This document shows, in pieces, positions 28,573 through 37,993 of a DNA stretch of 64,000 bases. Source of the stretch: Bacteroides sp. GM023 (lineage in GTDB: Bacteria > Bacteroidota > Bacteroidia > Bacteroidales > Bacteroidaceae). The position numbers and the translations under genes were made by a program. The notes beneath the pieces were generated by a model. The model was not told the DNA's origin. It searched no databases and saw only the letters and a program-made list of their open reading frames with translations. The stretch's first letter is position 1; every line of letters begins with the position of its first letter. Location of the stretch: NCBI RefSeq assembly GCF_014750685.1, contig NZ_JAAXGE010000001.1, positions 310,001 to 374,000 of the forward strand, read 5' to 3'.

Positions 28573-29435
28573 ACTCTTTTAGTTCCGTTAATGAATAAAA
28601 GGACAGCTCCTGCCAGCATCATCAAGATGCCTGCTACCATAACATACTTCCAGGGTTGCTTCACTACTTGAAGGATGCAATAATTACTTTCGTTACCTTT
28701 GGCTACGTCGTAACCGGTAAGGTAAACGTCTTCTCCCAACCGATAAGCATACGGATGGTTCACTTCCAGCAAAGCCATTTCGTTTCCCAAACGTACGTCA
28801 GCCGCAAAGCGGGAAGGGCGTCCGTTCGGATAATACTCTACGGCAAATGAATCGAGCTCGATTTCATAATCCAAATAATGGGCGGAACCGTTCATATCAA
28901 ATGCTTCTCTTGTCGGTTCACCTTTATATATAGGTATACGCAATGTTTGAGTGTCACTACTGCCAAAGAATCCTGCAAACAGGGCGAGCCATAGGCCGGT
29001 GTGGTTCAGGATAAAACGCCATCGGGCTTGTTTGCGATGTTGGTATGCACGGATAGTAATCATTGCAAGGTTGCTCATCAGTAATAAAAGGATGGCTATG
29101 AATATCCAGGAAGTCATGAAGTTGTAACACCCTAAAGATGCTGATATGCCCTCACGCATTTTTGCTTCCGCATCGGATAACTGGGGAAAAAGCCCTATCA
29201 CCAAGCAACCGCCGATAAATAATCCGATAGATAATGCACTGGTTTCCGGAGCGCAGAGGAAGCGGGTGAATGTAGAACTTTTGTATTCCTTATATAGAAT
29301 CCATAACAGGAACAACCAAGTCACAGCGAATATGATATTCAGCGGAAAGGCGAGAAAGGAAACTGGAAAGTTTCCTGTGAGTAGCTGAATGACTGCTGCT
29401 AATATAATATAACTTGTTACATATAGATGGCGCAT
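28569..29435 (-). CDS. ResB/CcsB-like cytochrome c biogenesis protein (288 aa)
   Basis: Partner of CcsA in system II cytochrome c assembly. Membrane helices lie at about residues 5-50, 68-85, 108-130 and 262-282, with a periplasmic domain between them (about 165-260, including YEIELDSFAVEYYPNGRPSRFAADV). This corresponds to the ResB domain that positions the apocytochrome. It is the first gene of the ResB-CcsA-peroxidase operon. The CcsA partner and the downstream multihaem peroxidase make the assignment firmer than the sequence alone. Confidence 0.82.
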   Translation of the reverse strand: MRHLYVTSYIILAAVIQLLTGNFPVSFLAFPLNIIFAVTWLFLLWILYKEYKSSTFTRFLCAPETSALSIGLFIGGCLVIGLFPQLSDAEAKMREGISASLGCYNFMTSWIFIAILLLLMSNLAMITIRAYQHRKQARWRFILNHTGLWLALFAGFFGSSDTQTLRIPIYKGEPTREAFDMNGSAHYLDYEIELDSFAVEYYPNGRPSRFAADVRLGNEMALLEVNHPYAYRLGEDVYLTGYDVAKGNESNYCILQVVKQPWKYVMVAGILMMLAGAVLLFINGTKRV

Positions 29436-29610
29436 ATCGTGCTTACGTTTGTTTTCTTTTGCAAAGAAACGAAATAAAACTGAATAAAGATATATATTCT
29501 TTTTAAAATTGTAATGATTACAAATAATTAAAAGCTTAGGAAAGATTTATAAGGAGAAAGATAATCCAGTTAGTGGAAGTCTTGTAGTGTGAGCCTATGT
29601 TTGTGGCAAT

Positions 29611-29652
29611 AGGAAAAAATAAAAGAGGAAGCCGTAGCTCCCTCTTTTATTT
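29611..29652 (-). terminator. ffh terminator
   Basis: Perfect 12-bp stem (AAATAAAAGAGG at 29617-29628 with its complement at 29641-29652). The minus strand runs into six T. Confidence 0.85.
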
Positions 29653-29676
29653 GGAAATAAAAAAGAATCTTTATTC

Positions 29677-30999
29677 TTATTTTTTCATTTTCGGCATCAT
29701 CTTGCCCATTTTGCTGCTGGTTACCATCTTCATCATTTTACGAGTCTGGTCAAACTGTTTCAGCAGGCGGTTTACTTCCTGGATAGTTGTTCCGCTACCT
29801 TTGGCGATACGTGTGCGGCGTGAACCGTTCAGTATTTCCGGGTTAGAACGTTCTGCCGGGGTCATGGAGTGAATGATAGCTTCGATGCTCTTGAAAGCAT
29901 TGTCGTCAATATCAATGTCTTTGATTGCTTTGCCCACTCCCGGAATCATGGAAGCAAGGTCTTTCAAGTTACCCATCTTCTTGATTTGAGCGATTTGGCT
30001 AAGGAAGTCGTTGAAGTCGAACTGATTCTTGGCAATCTTCTTTTGCAGGCGTTTGGCTTCTTCTTCATCATATTGTTCCTGGGCACGTTCTACCAGTGAG
30101 ACGATGTCACCCATACCGAGAATACGGTCGGCCATACGGGCAGGGTGGAACTGGTCGATTGCTTCCAGCTTTTCTCCCGTACCTACGAATTTGATTGGCT
30201 TGTTGACTACCGAACGGATAGAAAGAGCCGCACCACCACGGGTATCACCGTCGAGCTTGGTCAGTACCACACCATTGAAGTTCAGGCGTTCGTTAAATTC
30301 TTTAGCAGTGTTTACGGCATCCTGACCGGTCATAGAGTCTACCACGAACAAGATTTCGTCCGGGTTGATAGCTTCTTTGATGGCGGCAATCTCGTTCATC
30401 ATCTGTTCGTCTACTGCCAGACGTCCGGCGGTATCGACGATAACAAGGTCATATCCTTTGGCTTTGGCTTCCTGAATAGCGTGTTGTGCGATTTCTACCG
30501 GATTCTTGCTATCCAGTTCGCAGTACATCGGAACTTCAATCTGTTCTGCCAGTACACGCAACTGTTCGATAGCAGCCGGACGGTAAACGTCACAAGCTAC
30601 GAGTAACGGCTTGCGATTCTTCTTGCTTTTCAGCATGCGTGCCAGCTTACCGGAGAAGGTAGTCTTACCCGAACCCTGCAAACCTGACATCAGGATTACT
30701 GCCGGACGGGAGTCGATATTGATTTCGGCCGTCTCTCCACCCATCAACTGGGTCAGTTCGTCGTGCACAATCTTCACCATCAACTGGCTCGGCTTCACAG
30801 CCGTAAGTACGTTCTGTCCAAGAGCTTTTTCTTTCACCGTATCCGTGAAATTCTTTGCAACCTTGTAGTTTACGTCGGCATCGAGAAGTGCCTTACGTAC
30901 GTCTTTCAGCGTCTCCGCCACGTTGATTTCGGTGATTTTGCCTTCACCTTTCAGAATCTTGAATGATCGTTCTAGTCTTTCACTTAAATTATCGAACAT
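29677..30999 (-). CDS. ffh: Signal recognition particle protein Ffh (440 aa)
   Basis: GTPase that binds signal sequences with 4.5S RNA and delivers ribosomes to FtsY at the membrane. Seen: N-domain helical bundle (residues 1-85), G1 MSGLQGSGKTTFSGKLA (about residue 105), DVYRPAAIEQL, G3 DTAGRLAVDEQM, TKLDGDTRGGAALS and GTGEKLEAIDQFHPARMADRILGMGDI. The Met-rich M domain follows, with a C-terminal tail ending in GKMMPKMKK. Length is normal. A -7 box (31034-31041) lies 35 bp upstream. Confidence 0.97.
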   Translation of the reverse strand: MFDNLSERLERSFKILKGEGKITEINVAETLKDVRKALLDADVNYKVAKNFTDTVKEKALGQNVLTAVKPSQLMVKIVHDELTQLMGGETAEINIDSRPAVILMSGLQGSGKTTFSGKLARMLKSKKNRKPLLVACDVYRPAAIEQLRVLAEQIEVPMYCELDSKNPVEIAQHAIQEAKAKGYDLVIVDTAGRLAVDEQMMNEIAAIKEAINPDEILFVVDSMTGQDAVNTAKEFNERLNFNGVVLTKLDGDTRGGAALSIRSVVNKPIKFVGTGEKLEAIDQFHPARMADRILGMGDIVSLVERAQEQYDEEEAKRLQKKIAKNQFDFNDFLSQIAQIKKMGNLKDLASMIPGVGKAIKDIDIDDNAFKSIEAIIHSMTPAERSNPEILNGSRRTRIAKGSGTTIQEVNRLLKQFDQTRKMMKMVTSSKMGKMMPKMKK

Positions 31000-31033
31000 A
31001 GTTGTTTAATTACTAATTAATTATTTGAGCCTG

Positions 31034-31041
31034 CAAATGTA
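31034..31041 (-). promoter_or_regulatory. Minus-strand -7 box (TACATTTG) for ffh
   Basis: Reverse complement fits TAnnTTTG, 35 bp before the ffh ATG. Confidence 0.55.
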
Positions 31042-31057
31042 CAAAAATCTCTCGTAT

Positions 31058-32380
31058 TTATATCTTTTTATTCTGCCATTTTGCTTTTTTGAGGTAAATA
31101 TAACTTGTTATCAACAGCAAGGTATAGTACACTATCTCAATCGTAAAGCAGATTTCAATGGGGGCTTTCAGCCACATTCCGATGAATATGATGTACGAAC
31201 CGTAGATGATGATTGTAATTGTTTCGAGCAATAAGGCGGCTTGCGTATTTCCTGTACCGGAGATTCCGTTGAAGACGACATTGGCTACCGATGCGATGAG
31301 CATGGCACCGCAGATGACATATACCGAGGGTACAGACTCTGTGATAAGTGCGGCTTCACTGGTATAAATGGATAGGAGGAACTGTGGAAACAGTGCCGAC
31401 AGCGCTACCAGTCCCAGCATAATGAAGAACGAGAACCGGGCGATTTTATTGATAAGCGGCATCACGAACTTGATTCCACCCGCACCGATGGCGTTGCTTA
31501 CAAGGCTGTTGGTAGTGGTGGCCAGTGCATTGACTGGAATCAGCAGTACGACGTAGATGCTCCGGACGATATTGGCGATTGCCAGTTCCCGTTGTCCCAG
31601 TCGCTCTACGGCTACAAAGAAAACGAACCAAGTAGCCATCGACAGGAAATATTGCAGCATCGTGAAACAGGAGATGCTGAGAATACGCATCAGCAATGCG
31701 GGGTCGAACGAGCGCAGGCGGTTCAGTCCATATTTCTTCAAGTCGACTGTGATATATGTATAAATCAGGAAGAAAAGTATTGAAGAAGCTTCTGCCAGCA
31801 CGGATGCGATAGCGGCTCCCTTGATACCCATTTCGGGCATACCGAACTTACCGAAGATTAATACATAATCCAGTACTACGTTTGTCAATGCCATGACAAC
31901 TGCGTTGATTGTGAGTACTTTGGTTCGTGTGATACCAATGTATAGTGCCCGGAACATGACGTTGATAAAGGAGAAGAAGAATCCGTAGATACGCCAGTCA
32001 AGAAATTCCATTGTTCCTTCGTAGATGGATTCTGAAGATACGAGCAACCGCATGATGTTGCCACCGAATGCTTTGGTGAATCCGAATAGCAGCAATGCCA
32101 TAGCAAAGAGGAACATGACTCCCTGAATCATGACCGGACCTACATCCGTATAGCGCCCTTCTCCATTGCGTCTTGCAATGACGATTTGCGAACCGGTACT
32201 GAATCCGAATGCAATGGTGAATACACATATATAGAATAGTCCGCCCATGGCCGAAGCTCCGAGGGCTACTTCACTCACATGTCCGAGGAATGCCGTGTCG
32301 GTGACGTTGATAACATTTTGCGCCAGCAAGCTAAGCAGTATCGGGTAACTGACACTCCAAATCTGTTTGTTGGTATACAT
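31058..32380 (-). CDS. MATE-family multidrug/cation efflux transporter (440 aa)
   Basis: Twelve-helix inner-membrane antiporter (Na+ or H+ driven) that exports cationic compounds. The N-terminal half begins QIWSVSYPILLSLLAQNVINVTDTAFLGHVSEVALGASAMGG, the canonical MATE start. The second half repeats the six-helix MatE fold (MRILSISCFTMLQYFLSMATWFVFFVAVERLGQRELA, ANIVRSIYVVLLIPVNALATTTNSLVSNAIGAG). Length is normal. A -7 box (32407-32414) lies 27 bp upstream. The true substrate is unknown. Confidence 0.93.
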   Translation of the reverse strand: MYTNKQIWSVSYPILLSLLAQNVINVTDTAFLGHVSEVALGASAMGGLFYICVFTIAFGFSTGSQIVIARRNGEGRYTDVGPVMIQGVMFLFAMALLLFGFTKAFGGNIMRLLVSSESIYEGTMEFLDWRIYGFFFSFINVMFRALYIGITRTKVLTINAVVMALTNVVLDYVLIFGKFGMPEMGIKGAAIASVLAEASSILFFLIYTYITVDLKKYGLNRLRSFDPALLMRILSISCFTMLQYFLSMATWFVFFVAVERLGQRELAIANIVRSIYVVLLIPVNALATTTNSLVSNAIGAGGIKFVMPLINKIARFSFFIMLGLVALSALFPQFLLSIYTSEAALITESVPSVYVICGAMLIASVANVVFNGISGTGNTQAALLLETITIIIYGSYIIFIGMWLKAPIEICFTIEIVYYTLLLITSYIYLKKAKWQNKKI

Positions 32381-32406
32381 AATTAAGGGATTAAGTTTAC
32401 AGTTTG

Positions 32407-32414
32407 CAAAGATA
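32407..32414 (-). promoter_or_regulatory. Minus-strand -7 box (TATCTTTG) for the MATE gene
   Basis: Reverse complement reads TATCTTTG, 27 bp upstream of the ATG at 32380. Confidence 0.6.
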
Positions 32415-32419
32415 ACGCT

Positions 32420-34387
32420 TTATTTCGATTCGGAAGTAATGGGGTAGATGAAAACTATTTCCGGTTCTTCGGAAGTTTTATCATTGACAAGGTAGCTACC
32501 ACCGAAGTGTTTCAGTAACAACCGGTTTATATCGTGCCGGATAATGGTTTCCTGTGATACGAAACTGTGCTCTGCTAACGGAGAATTACTTATTTGAAAA
32601 CGAATCATGTCTTTATGACGACTCACAACGAACCGGATAATTCGTTCCTGTTGACATTCTTGTCCTTCGGGATAGACTAGTGCGCTGAGTAGTGCTTGTG
32701 TCAGCCGCATCGTGTCGGTATGGATAATTTGAGAATCCGTATCGGCGGAGAACAGGACTTTGATGCCTGTTTGCTCGTTCTTTATGCGTGCCATGTAGTA
32801 TATTTCCCTGCATAGCTCGATGACATCGTAATCTTGCAGTTGGAATTTCATCATTTGAGCTTCCAGCCGGGATAAGTCGAGGACATCATTAACGAGTCTC
32901 ATCAGTTTTTCCGAACTTCTGTGGATGATATGTGAATATTCCTGTCTTGTTGCCTTATCTATATCCGGTTCACAGGCAATCAACTGTGAGAAACCCACTA
33001 CATTATTGAGTGGAGTGCGGATATTGTAGCTCATGTTTGATAAGAAGCGATTCTTCATTTCATTGGTTTTCCGTACGGTTTCTGTGGCTTTCCGAATCTC
33101 GTTTTCCGCATGTTTCAGTGCTTTTCGTACCATGAACAGCCGTGACATAAAGATGAACAGCAGAATCAGGATAACAAAAATGAAAGTCAGATAGATAAGC
33201 TGGGTTCTGTTGTTTTGCTTTTCTAACTCCAGTTCTGTTTTTTCAATATTGTATTTGCTTTTTATCTGTTCCATCTGTGTGTTTGAGAGCGCGGTTGCAG
33301 TCGAATCCTTGATGGCTAATGCCTGTTTATACAAAGGGATGGCTTTTTCGCTTTGTCCTGCTTGTTTCCATATTCTTGCTTTTTCGAGCAATTGCTCGGC
33401 GTAGTCGCTTGGGAAATCTTTTTTCAGCATCGTTAATGTCGTGTCGATATAATCCGATGCTTGCATATATTCTCCTATTTCCTGATAGTATTTGGCATAC
33501 GTATCGAAATAGAGTACTTTGTACATGAAATAGGTGTCCTCGTTCAGGTATTTCCCGGATTTCAACAAATGGGAATAAGCGCGTTGCGGTTGGTGGATAT
33601 TCAGATAATAATAGCCGTAGAAAAGCTCATTGAATAGATACACGTCGGCAAATCCTTCTTTTAAAGAGGGATTCTTGCTGATATGCTTATTCAATGCATT
33701 CTCCAGTTCATGCAAATATTTGAATAGCTTTTTATTTTCTTTCCTTTCTTTGGTGACGGATACCAACTGTGACAATACCGAGATGCGAACTACGGGATTC
33801 TCTTGGGGAGTAAGCATCTGATAGGCATTTTCCAGGGCTTCGATTCCTTTGTCCCACCGCTGACTGCCGATGTAAGCGCTGCTCAAACATTGATAGGCAG
33901 CTATGATTCCTTGGTTGCAATTTTGCTTGTCAGCTTGCTGCTTCATCTTTTTTGCTTCGCTGATAGCCAGTTCGTACTGCTCGTTGTAAGTGTACAGGTC
34001 TATTTGAAAGCGTTTGGCGTCAAAGAGAAACTCCCAGATGTCTGATTTGTGGACATAAGGTTCCATGATGTTGAGCCATTTGCTTACGCTGTCCTGGTTG
34101 CTGTGGTTGTAATAGTACAGGACGTGATAGTACGCTGCCATACCGGCATATTTATCATTTTTCAGTTGCAGCGCTTCTTTCATTAATGTATCTGAGTATT
34201 GGACGCATTGATGGTTGTTCTGCTCTATTCTGATAATTTGGTTCAGGACATTCAGACGCATGGTGTCGCGGGGAAGGGTTTGCAGCACTTTCAGCAGACT
34301 GTCTGTTTTTGAAATAATTTTAGTTCCGGCTTTTCCTGTCAGGGTGCACAGTAAGAGGGCGGTTATAAAGAATATGGTTTGTTTCAT
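32420..34387 (-). CDS. TPR-containing histidine kinase homologue lacking the phospho-acceptor His (655 aa)
   Basis: Built like its upstream neighbour: signal peptide, periplasmic TPR region (about residues 25-390), a membrane helix (about 393-413), then a kinase-like cytoplasmic part. The HisKA box reads NMSYNIRTPLNN, with Tyr at residue 454 (codon 33026-33028) where an active kinase has His, and Asn for the following Glu. The C-terminal ATPase domain is shrunken, with no recognisable N box or DxGxG/GTGLGL motif. It probably cannot autophosphorylate and may act as a regulator or dimer partner of the upstream kinase. The 4-bp ATGA overlap (34384-34387) argues for coupled translation. Confidence 0.88.
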   Translation of the reverse strand: MKQTIFFITALLLCTLTGKAGTKIISKTDSLLKVLQTLPRDTMRLNVLNQIIRIEQNNHQCVQYSDTLMKEALQLKNDKYAGMAAYYHVLYYYNHSNQDSVSKWLNIMEPYVHKSDIWEFLFDAKRFQIDLYTYNEQYELAISEAKKMKQQADKQNCNQGIIAAYQCLSSAYIGSQRWDKGIEALENAYQMLTPQENPVVRISVLSQLVSVTKERKENKKLFKYLHELENALNKHISKNPSLKEGFADVYLFNELFYGYYYLNIHQPQRAYSHLLKSGKYLNEDTYFMYKVLYFDTYAKYYQEIGEYMQASDYIDTTLTMLKKDFPSDYAEQLLEKARIWKQAGQSEKAIPLYKQALAIKDSTATALSNTQMEQIKSKYNIEKTELELEKQNNRTQLIYLTFIFVILILLFIFMSRLFMVRKALKHAENEIRKATETVRKTNEMKNRFLSNMSYNIRTPLNNVVGFSQLIACEPDIDKATRQEYSHIIHRSSEKLMRLVNDVLDLSRLEAQMMKFQLQDYDVIELCREIYYMARIKNEQTGIKVLFSADTDSQIIHTDTMRLTQALLSALVYPEGQECQQERIIRFVVSRHKDMIRFQISNSPLAEHSFVSQETIIRHDINRLLLKHFGGSYLVNDKTSEEPEIVFIYPITSESK

Positions 34388-36240
34388 TCTGCTTCCTCCT
34401 TTCTTTCTTGCTTGTGATGCCGAATGGGGTGCGTAAACAGAAAGCGTGCTCCTTCATTGTAATCGGGGTCAATCCATATTTTACCACCCAATTGTTCGAT
34501 AATGAGTTGGCAGATAGACAGGCCGAGTCCCGTGCCTTGTGCGCTTTCGTTCAATTTCTCGAAACGATTGAATATTTTGTCTTGATTGTCTTTAGGGATT
34601 CCGCAGCCTGTATCGGTTACGGAAAACAATGCCACATCTTCCGACTGTCTTTCAAGTTTCATAATGATAGAGCCTTGCGGAGTAAATTTAGTAGCGTTAA
34701 TGAGCAGGTTGATTAATAGTTGCTGCAACCGGGCATTGTCTGTTGTCAACTCCAACGATGGGAGTGAGGTGGAGAAACGGACGCTGGCATTGGTCTGCTT
34801 TATCTTCTCGACCATGTCGATTACATTTCTGCATATGGCTACTGCATCGCATTGCTCGTATTTGAATGTCATTTTGTCTACTTCGAGATTGGACAAGTCG
34901 ATTACATCGTTAATCAGCTTAAGCAGCAGTTCGGAGTTTTGCTGGATAATATCGCTGCATTGCTGCCGGGTTTCGTTGTCGATGGATTCTTCCGTTAAAA
35001 TGGTGGAGAAACCGGATAATGCGTTGAGTGGCGTACGGATTTCGTGACTCATATTAGAAAGGAACAGGCTTTTCGTGCGGATAGAGTTTTCTTCTTGCTT
35101 TCTTACCTTTTCCAATTCTTGCTGCGATTGCCGCAGTCTTTTATTACTTCGTCTTATCAGAAGGATGAAAAATAGAATTAACGTGACTATGCACAGAATT
35201 GTAAACCAACTCCAGTAGAGAATCGTTTTCTGCCTGTTCAGATTATCCAATTCTTTTTTGTCGATTTGGTAAAGGGTATGCAGGTCGTTGATTTGCCTGA
35301 TATAGTTCATAGCTTCCAAAGAGTCTTTGAAGGCATTGAGTGACTCAAAAACTTCGCATGCTTCTTCGTTTTTACCCATAAGTGCCAATATTTGTGCACG
35401 TTCTTGTTGGATAAAAAGCGCATTGTAGGAGTCGATGTTTCTCATGTGTGAGAGTATGTCTTCACATATATTTAATGCCTGAAGGTATTCTTTGGATTCG
35501 GTATAGTAGCAGGAATACAGATACTTAATCATTAAAAGATAGTAGGAATGTGGATGTTGCTGATTGATTAGCTCAGCTTGTTGTAGATAGTTTAATGCTT
35601 CAGGAAGATGTCCTGTTTGAATATGATAGAATGCCTGACAATAAGCAAGATAGAAAGCGTCATGAGGATTCTTTTCTTCGTCCGAGAGTGATTTAAGCCT
35701 TTGTATATAGTCTTCTATATCTGTCATCTGACGATATTTGAGCTTAGTCAGAATAAGTTGGGACAGGATTGTTTTTGCATATGGGTCTGCATGGGGAATC
35801 CTTTGGGCGATTTCCAATGCTTCTTCATAAGATTCGATGGCTGCTATAGGAGTTGCTGAACTTTGGTAAGTGCTTCCGATGGCTTGTAGTGAGAGTGCAG
35901 TTCCCAACGGGTAATTCATATCCTTTGCTTCTTGATACATTAGGTTGGCTTTGTCTATGGCCAGACTGATGTTACCTTCTGTAATGAGTGCCTGAACGGT
36001 CAGATGTTTTAGTTGGAACAGGAATGAATATTGCTGCTGTTCTTTCAATTCGGGTTCCAATATCTTTTCCCATGCAATGATACTGTCTACCGGAACTTCT
36101 GTGCTGAATGGCGTATTGTGGTCGAATAGTGACTGTAATAAAGACAAGCGTTCAGTATTGGTGTGCGCCGCATATAAGGTTGTCGATATTAATGTCGTTA
36201 CAACTATTGCAATAATGATATGGTATTTGTGTGTATTCAA
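34384..36240 (-). CDS. TPR-containing membrane sensor histidine kinase, intact (618 aa)
   Basis: Signal peptide, periplasmic TPR sensor (about residues 25-330), one membrane helix (about 343-364), a short coiled coil (RQSQQELEKVRKQEEN), then HisKA with the phospho-acceptor His in NMSHEIRTPLNALSGF (residue 399). The HATPase domain has LINLLINATKFTPQG (N box), VTDTGCGIPKD (G1) and GTGLGLSICQLIIEQLGG (G2), so it should be active. There is no receiver domain and no response regulator gene nearby. It must signal through an unlinked regulator, possibly as a complex with the degenerate kinase encoded just downstream. Confidence 0.93.
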   Translation of the reverse strand: MNTHKYHIIIAIVVTTLISTTLYAAHTNTERLSLLQSLFDHNTPFSTEVPVDSIIAWEKILEPELKEQQQYSFLFQLKHLTVQALITEGNISLAIDKANLMYQEAKDMNYPLGTALSLQAIGSTYQSSATPIAAIESYEEALEIAQRIPHADPYAKTILSQLILTKLKYRQMTDIEDYIQRLKSLSDEEKNPHDAFYLAYCQAFYHIQTGHLPEALNYLQQAELINQQHPHSYYLLMIKYLYSCYYTESKEYLQALNICEDILSHMRNIDSYNALFIQQERAQILALMGKNEEACEVFESLNAFKDSLEAMNYIRQINDLHTLYQIDKKELDNLNRQKTILYWSWFTILCIVTLILFFILLIRRSNKRLRQSQQELEKVRKQEENSIRTKSLFLSNMSHEIRTPLNALSGFSTILTEESIDNETRQQCSDIIQQNSELLLKLINDVIDLSNLEVDKMTFKYEQCDAVAICRNVIDMVEKIKQTNASVRFSTSLPSLELTTDNARLQQLLINLLINATKFTPQGSIIMKLERQSEDVALFSVTDTGCGIPKDNQDKIFNRFEKLNESAQGTGLGLSICQLIIEQLGGKIWIDPDYNEGARFLFTHPIRHHKQERKEEAE

Positions 36241-36284
36241 TTAATTTTTAGCTGTTTGTTTGTACGTTCGTTTGCAAAAGAAAT

Positions 36285-36323
36285 AAAAAGAGCGAAGATT
36301 ACAAAACAATCTTCGCTCTTTTT
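36285..36323 (-). terminator. Sulfatase terminator
   Basis: Perfect 16-bp stem (36285-36300 with 36308-36323). The T-rich end of the stem and the following TTTATTTC form the U-tract on the minus strand. Confidence 0.85.
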
Positions 36324-36329
36324 ATCTTT

Positions 36330-37796
36330 TTATTTTCTTTTCAGAATCTCACGAGCTCCGGGACCTTCGTGATTTGGATAGCCGGGAGTGTGGTTTCTGC
36401 ACCGCGGGTCAGCGTCTACTTTCAGGCTACGATAATCGTCTTTTGTCCGGTTGATGTAGTCGTCGAGCATTGCACGGTGTTCTGCGAGAACCTTGGAATA
36501 TTTGGGGTTTTTGGCAAGATTCTTACGTTCTCCCGGGTCTTTCTTCATGTCGTAGAGTTCTTCTCCGTTACCTTCCAGGTAGTGGGTATATTTGTATCTT
36601 GGACCACGCACCATACGTCCTGGGGTCGTTATGTATTCATATTCACTATGCCATTCGGAAACGGCATATGGGTGGGTTTTCGTTTGTTTCTCTCCTTTTA
36701 ATGTAGGGGCAAGGCTGATTCCTTCTTTCTCTGCCGGAACAGCAATGCCTGCCAGGTCGCAAAGAGTAGGCAAAAGGTCTAGCGTGGGTTGTGTGAGCAG
36801 ATGATCTACCGGCTTTTTCTGTTGTTTGATGCCGGGGCCTGCAAAGATAAACGGAACGTTCGTCATTTCATCGTAGAAGCTGATATGCTTGGTTACCATG
36901 CGGTGTGAAGCCATTCCGTCACCGTGGTCGGCTAAGATGACTACGATGGTATTTTTTCCGGCGGGTGTGGAGTAGAGTGCTTTCAATACGCTGTCCACTT
37001 GTTTGGATACCATTTTAGTATAGTGTTGGAAGGCGGCAATGTAGTGGCGGTAGTTTTCCTCGCTCCAATGGGAAGCCTGTGTCATGCGGCGGTGGCTGCA
37101 ACAGATATACTGTACGGGAGTAGGGATACTGCTCCAGTCTTCCACGTCGAAGTTAGCAGGTAATTCGGGAAGAGTACCGCTGATCGGGCGGTCTGTATGT
37201 ACACCTTCGTTTGCTCCTACGAATCCGCAGATGTTATGCGGGTTTTGAAAATCGGCAATACAGATGAAAGGCTCCTCTGGCGGATTGCTCAGATAGGCTA
37301 CTGCGTCTTCGCAAGTTCCTACGTCCAGGAAACTGTCATTGTTGACAGGAAATTCAGGGTCGGTAAATGGTTTGGCTACCGGTTCTTTATGTTTGAATCC
37401 TCTTAACGATCCCATGTCATGAGTCTTTCCGAAGTGTACGGCTTCGTAACCGTTCTCGGAGAAAAGGCTTCCTAATGTCGGAACGTTTTCCGGTATACTT
37501 GTGTTGATGGGTTCACTGGAATTGGAACGTACATTGGTTTGATGAGGCATCATGCCGCTCCATAAAGCTGCACGTGAAGGTTGGCTGAGGGGACAGCCTA
37601 CATAAGCGTTGGAGAAGATAACTCCCCTTGAAGCGACTTCGTCCATAGGAAGGGTGCAACCTTGTGTATGTCCGTAAGCACCTACGACACGTTGCGTTAA
37701 ATGGTCGCATTGGATAATCAGGAAATTCGGCTTTTCTTGTGCCTGGGCTGCTATGCCGCATAGGGCTAAACCCATGAAAGGATAAATCGTTTTCAT
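36330..37796 (-). CDS. Secreted S1-family sulfatase, serine type (488 aa)
   Basis: Hydrolyses sulfate esters, probably of host glycans or glycosaminoglycans. A signal peptide (ends near AAQAQ) is followed by FLIIQCDHLTQRVVGAYG with metal-binding residues. The active-site motif SQPSRAALWSG (about residue 73) has Ser in the position converted to formylglycine, so it needs an anaerobic sulfatase-maturating enzyme (anSME). Further motifs: VHFGKTHDMG, VVILADHGDGMASH and the C-terminal MKKDPGERKNLA. It is a lone gene here; no glycoside hydrolase or anSME gene is adjacent. The specific substrate cannot be assigned from sequence. Confidence 0.93.
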   Translation of the reverse strand: MKTIYPFMGLALCGIAAQAQEKPNFLIIQCDHLTQRVVGAYGHTQGCTLPMDEVASRGVIFSNAYVGCPLSQPSRAALWSGMMPHQTNVRSNSSEPINTSIPENVPTLGSLFSENGYEAVHFGKTHDMGSLRGFKHKEPVAKPFTDPEFPVNNDSFLDVGTCEDAVAYLSNPPEEPFICIADFQNPHNICGFVGANEGVHTDRPISGTLPELPANFDVEDWSSIPTPVQYICCSHRRMTQASHWSEENYRHYIAAFQHYTKMVSKQVDSVLKALYSTPAGKNTIVVILADHGDGMASHRMVTKHISFYDEMTNVPFIFAGPGIKQQKKPVDHLLTQPTLDLLPTLCDLAGIAVPAEKEGISLAPTLKGEKQTKTHPYAVSEWHSEYEYITTPGRMVRGPRYKYTHYLEGNGEELYDMKKDPGERKNLAKNPKYSKVLAEHRAMLDDYINRTKDDYRSLKVDADPRCRNHTPGYPNHEGPGAREILKRK

Positions 37797-37926
37797 TCTT
37801 GGTTAGAATTTAAGTAATTTGATTTTGGAAACAAAAATAGGAAAAAAGGAAATGTAAAGAAGGGCAGGGGAGTAGTTTTGGACGCAATTGACAGTAATTT
37901 GTACAAAAATGAAATGTTGAAAAAGA

Positions 37927-37971
37927 GAATGGTGGTCAAACTGCGATTATCTCACAGTGTGACCACCATTC
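37927..37971 (-). terminator. rho terminator
   Basis: Perfect 12-bp outer stem GAATGGTGGTCA / TGACCACCATTC; the minus strand then reads TCTCTTTTTC. Confidence 0.7.
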
Positions 37972-37993
37972 ATTATTGATTGTTTTCCGTTAA

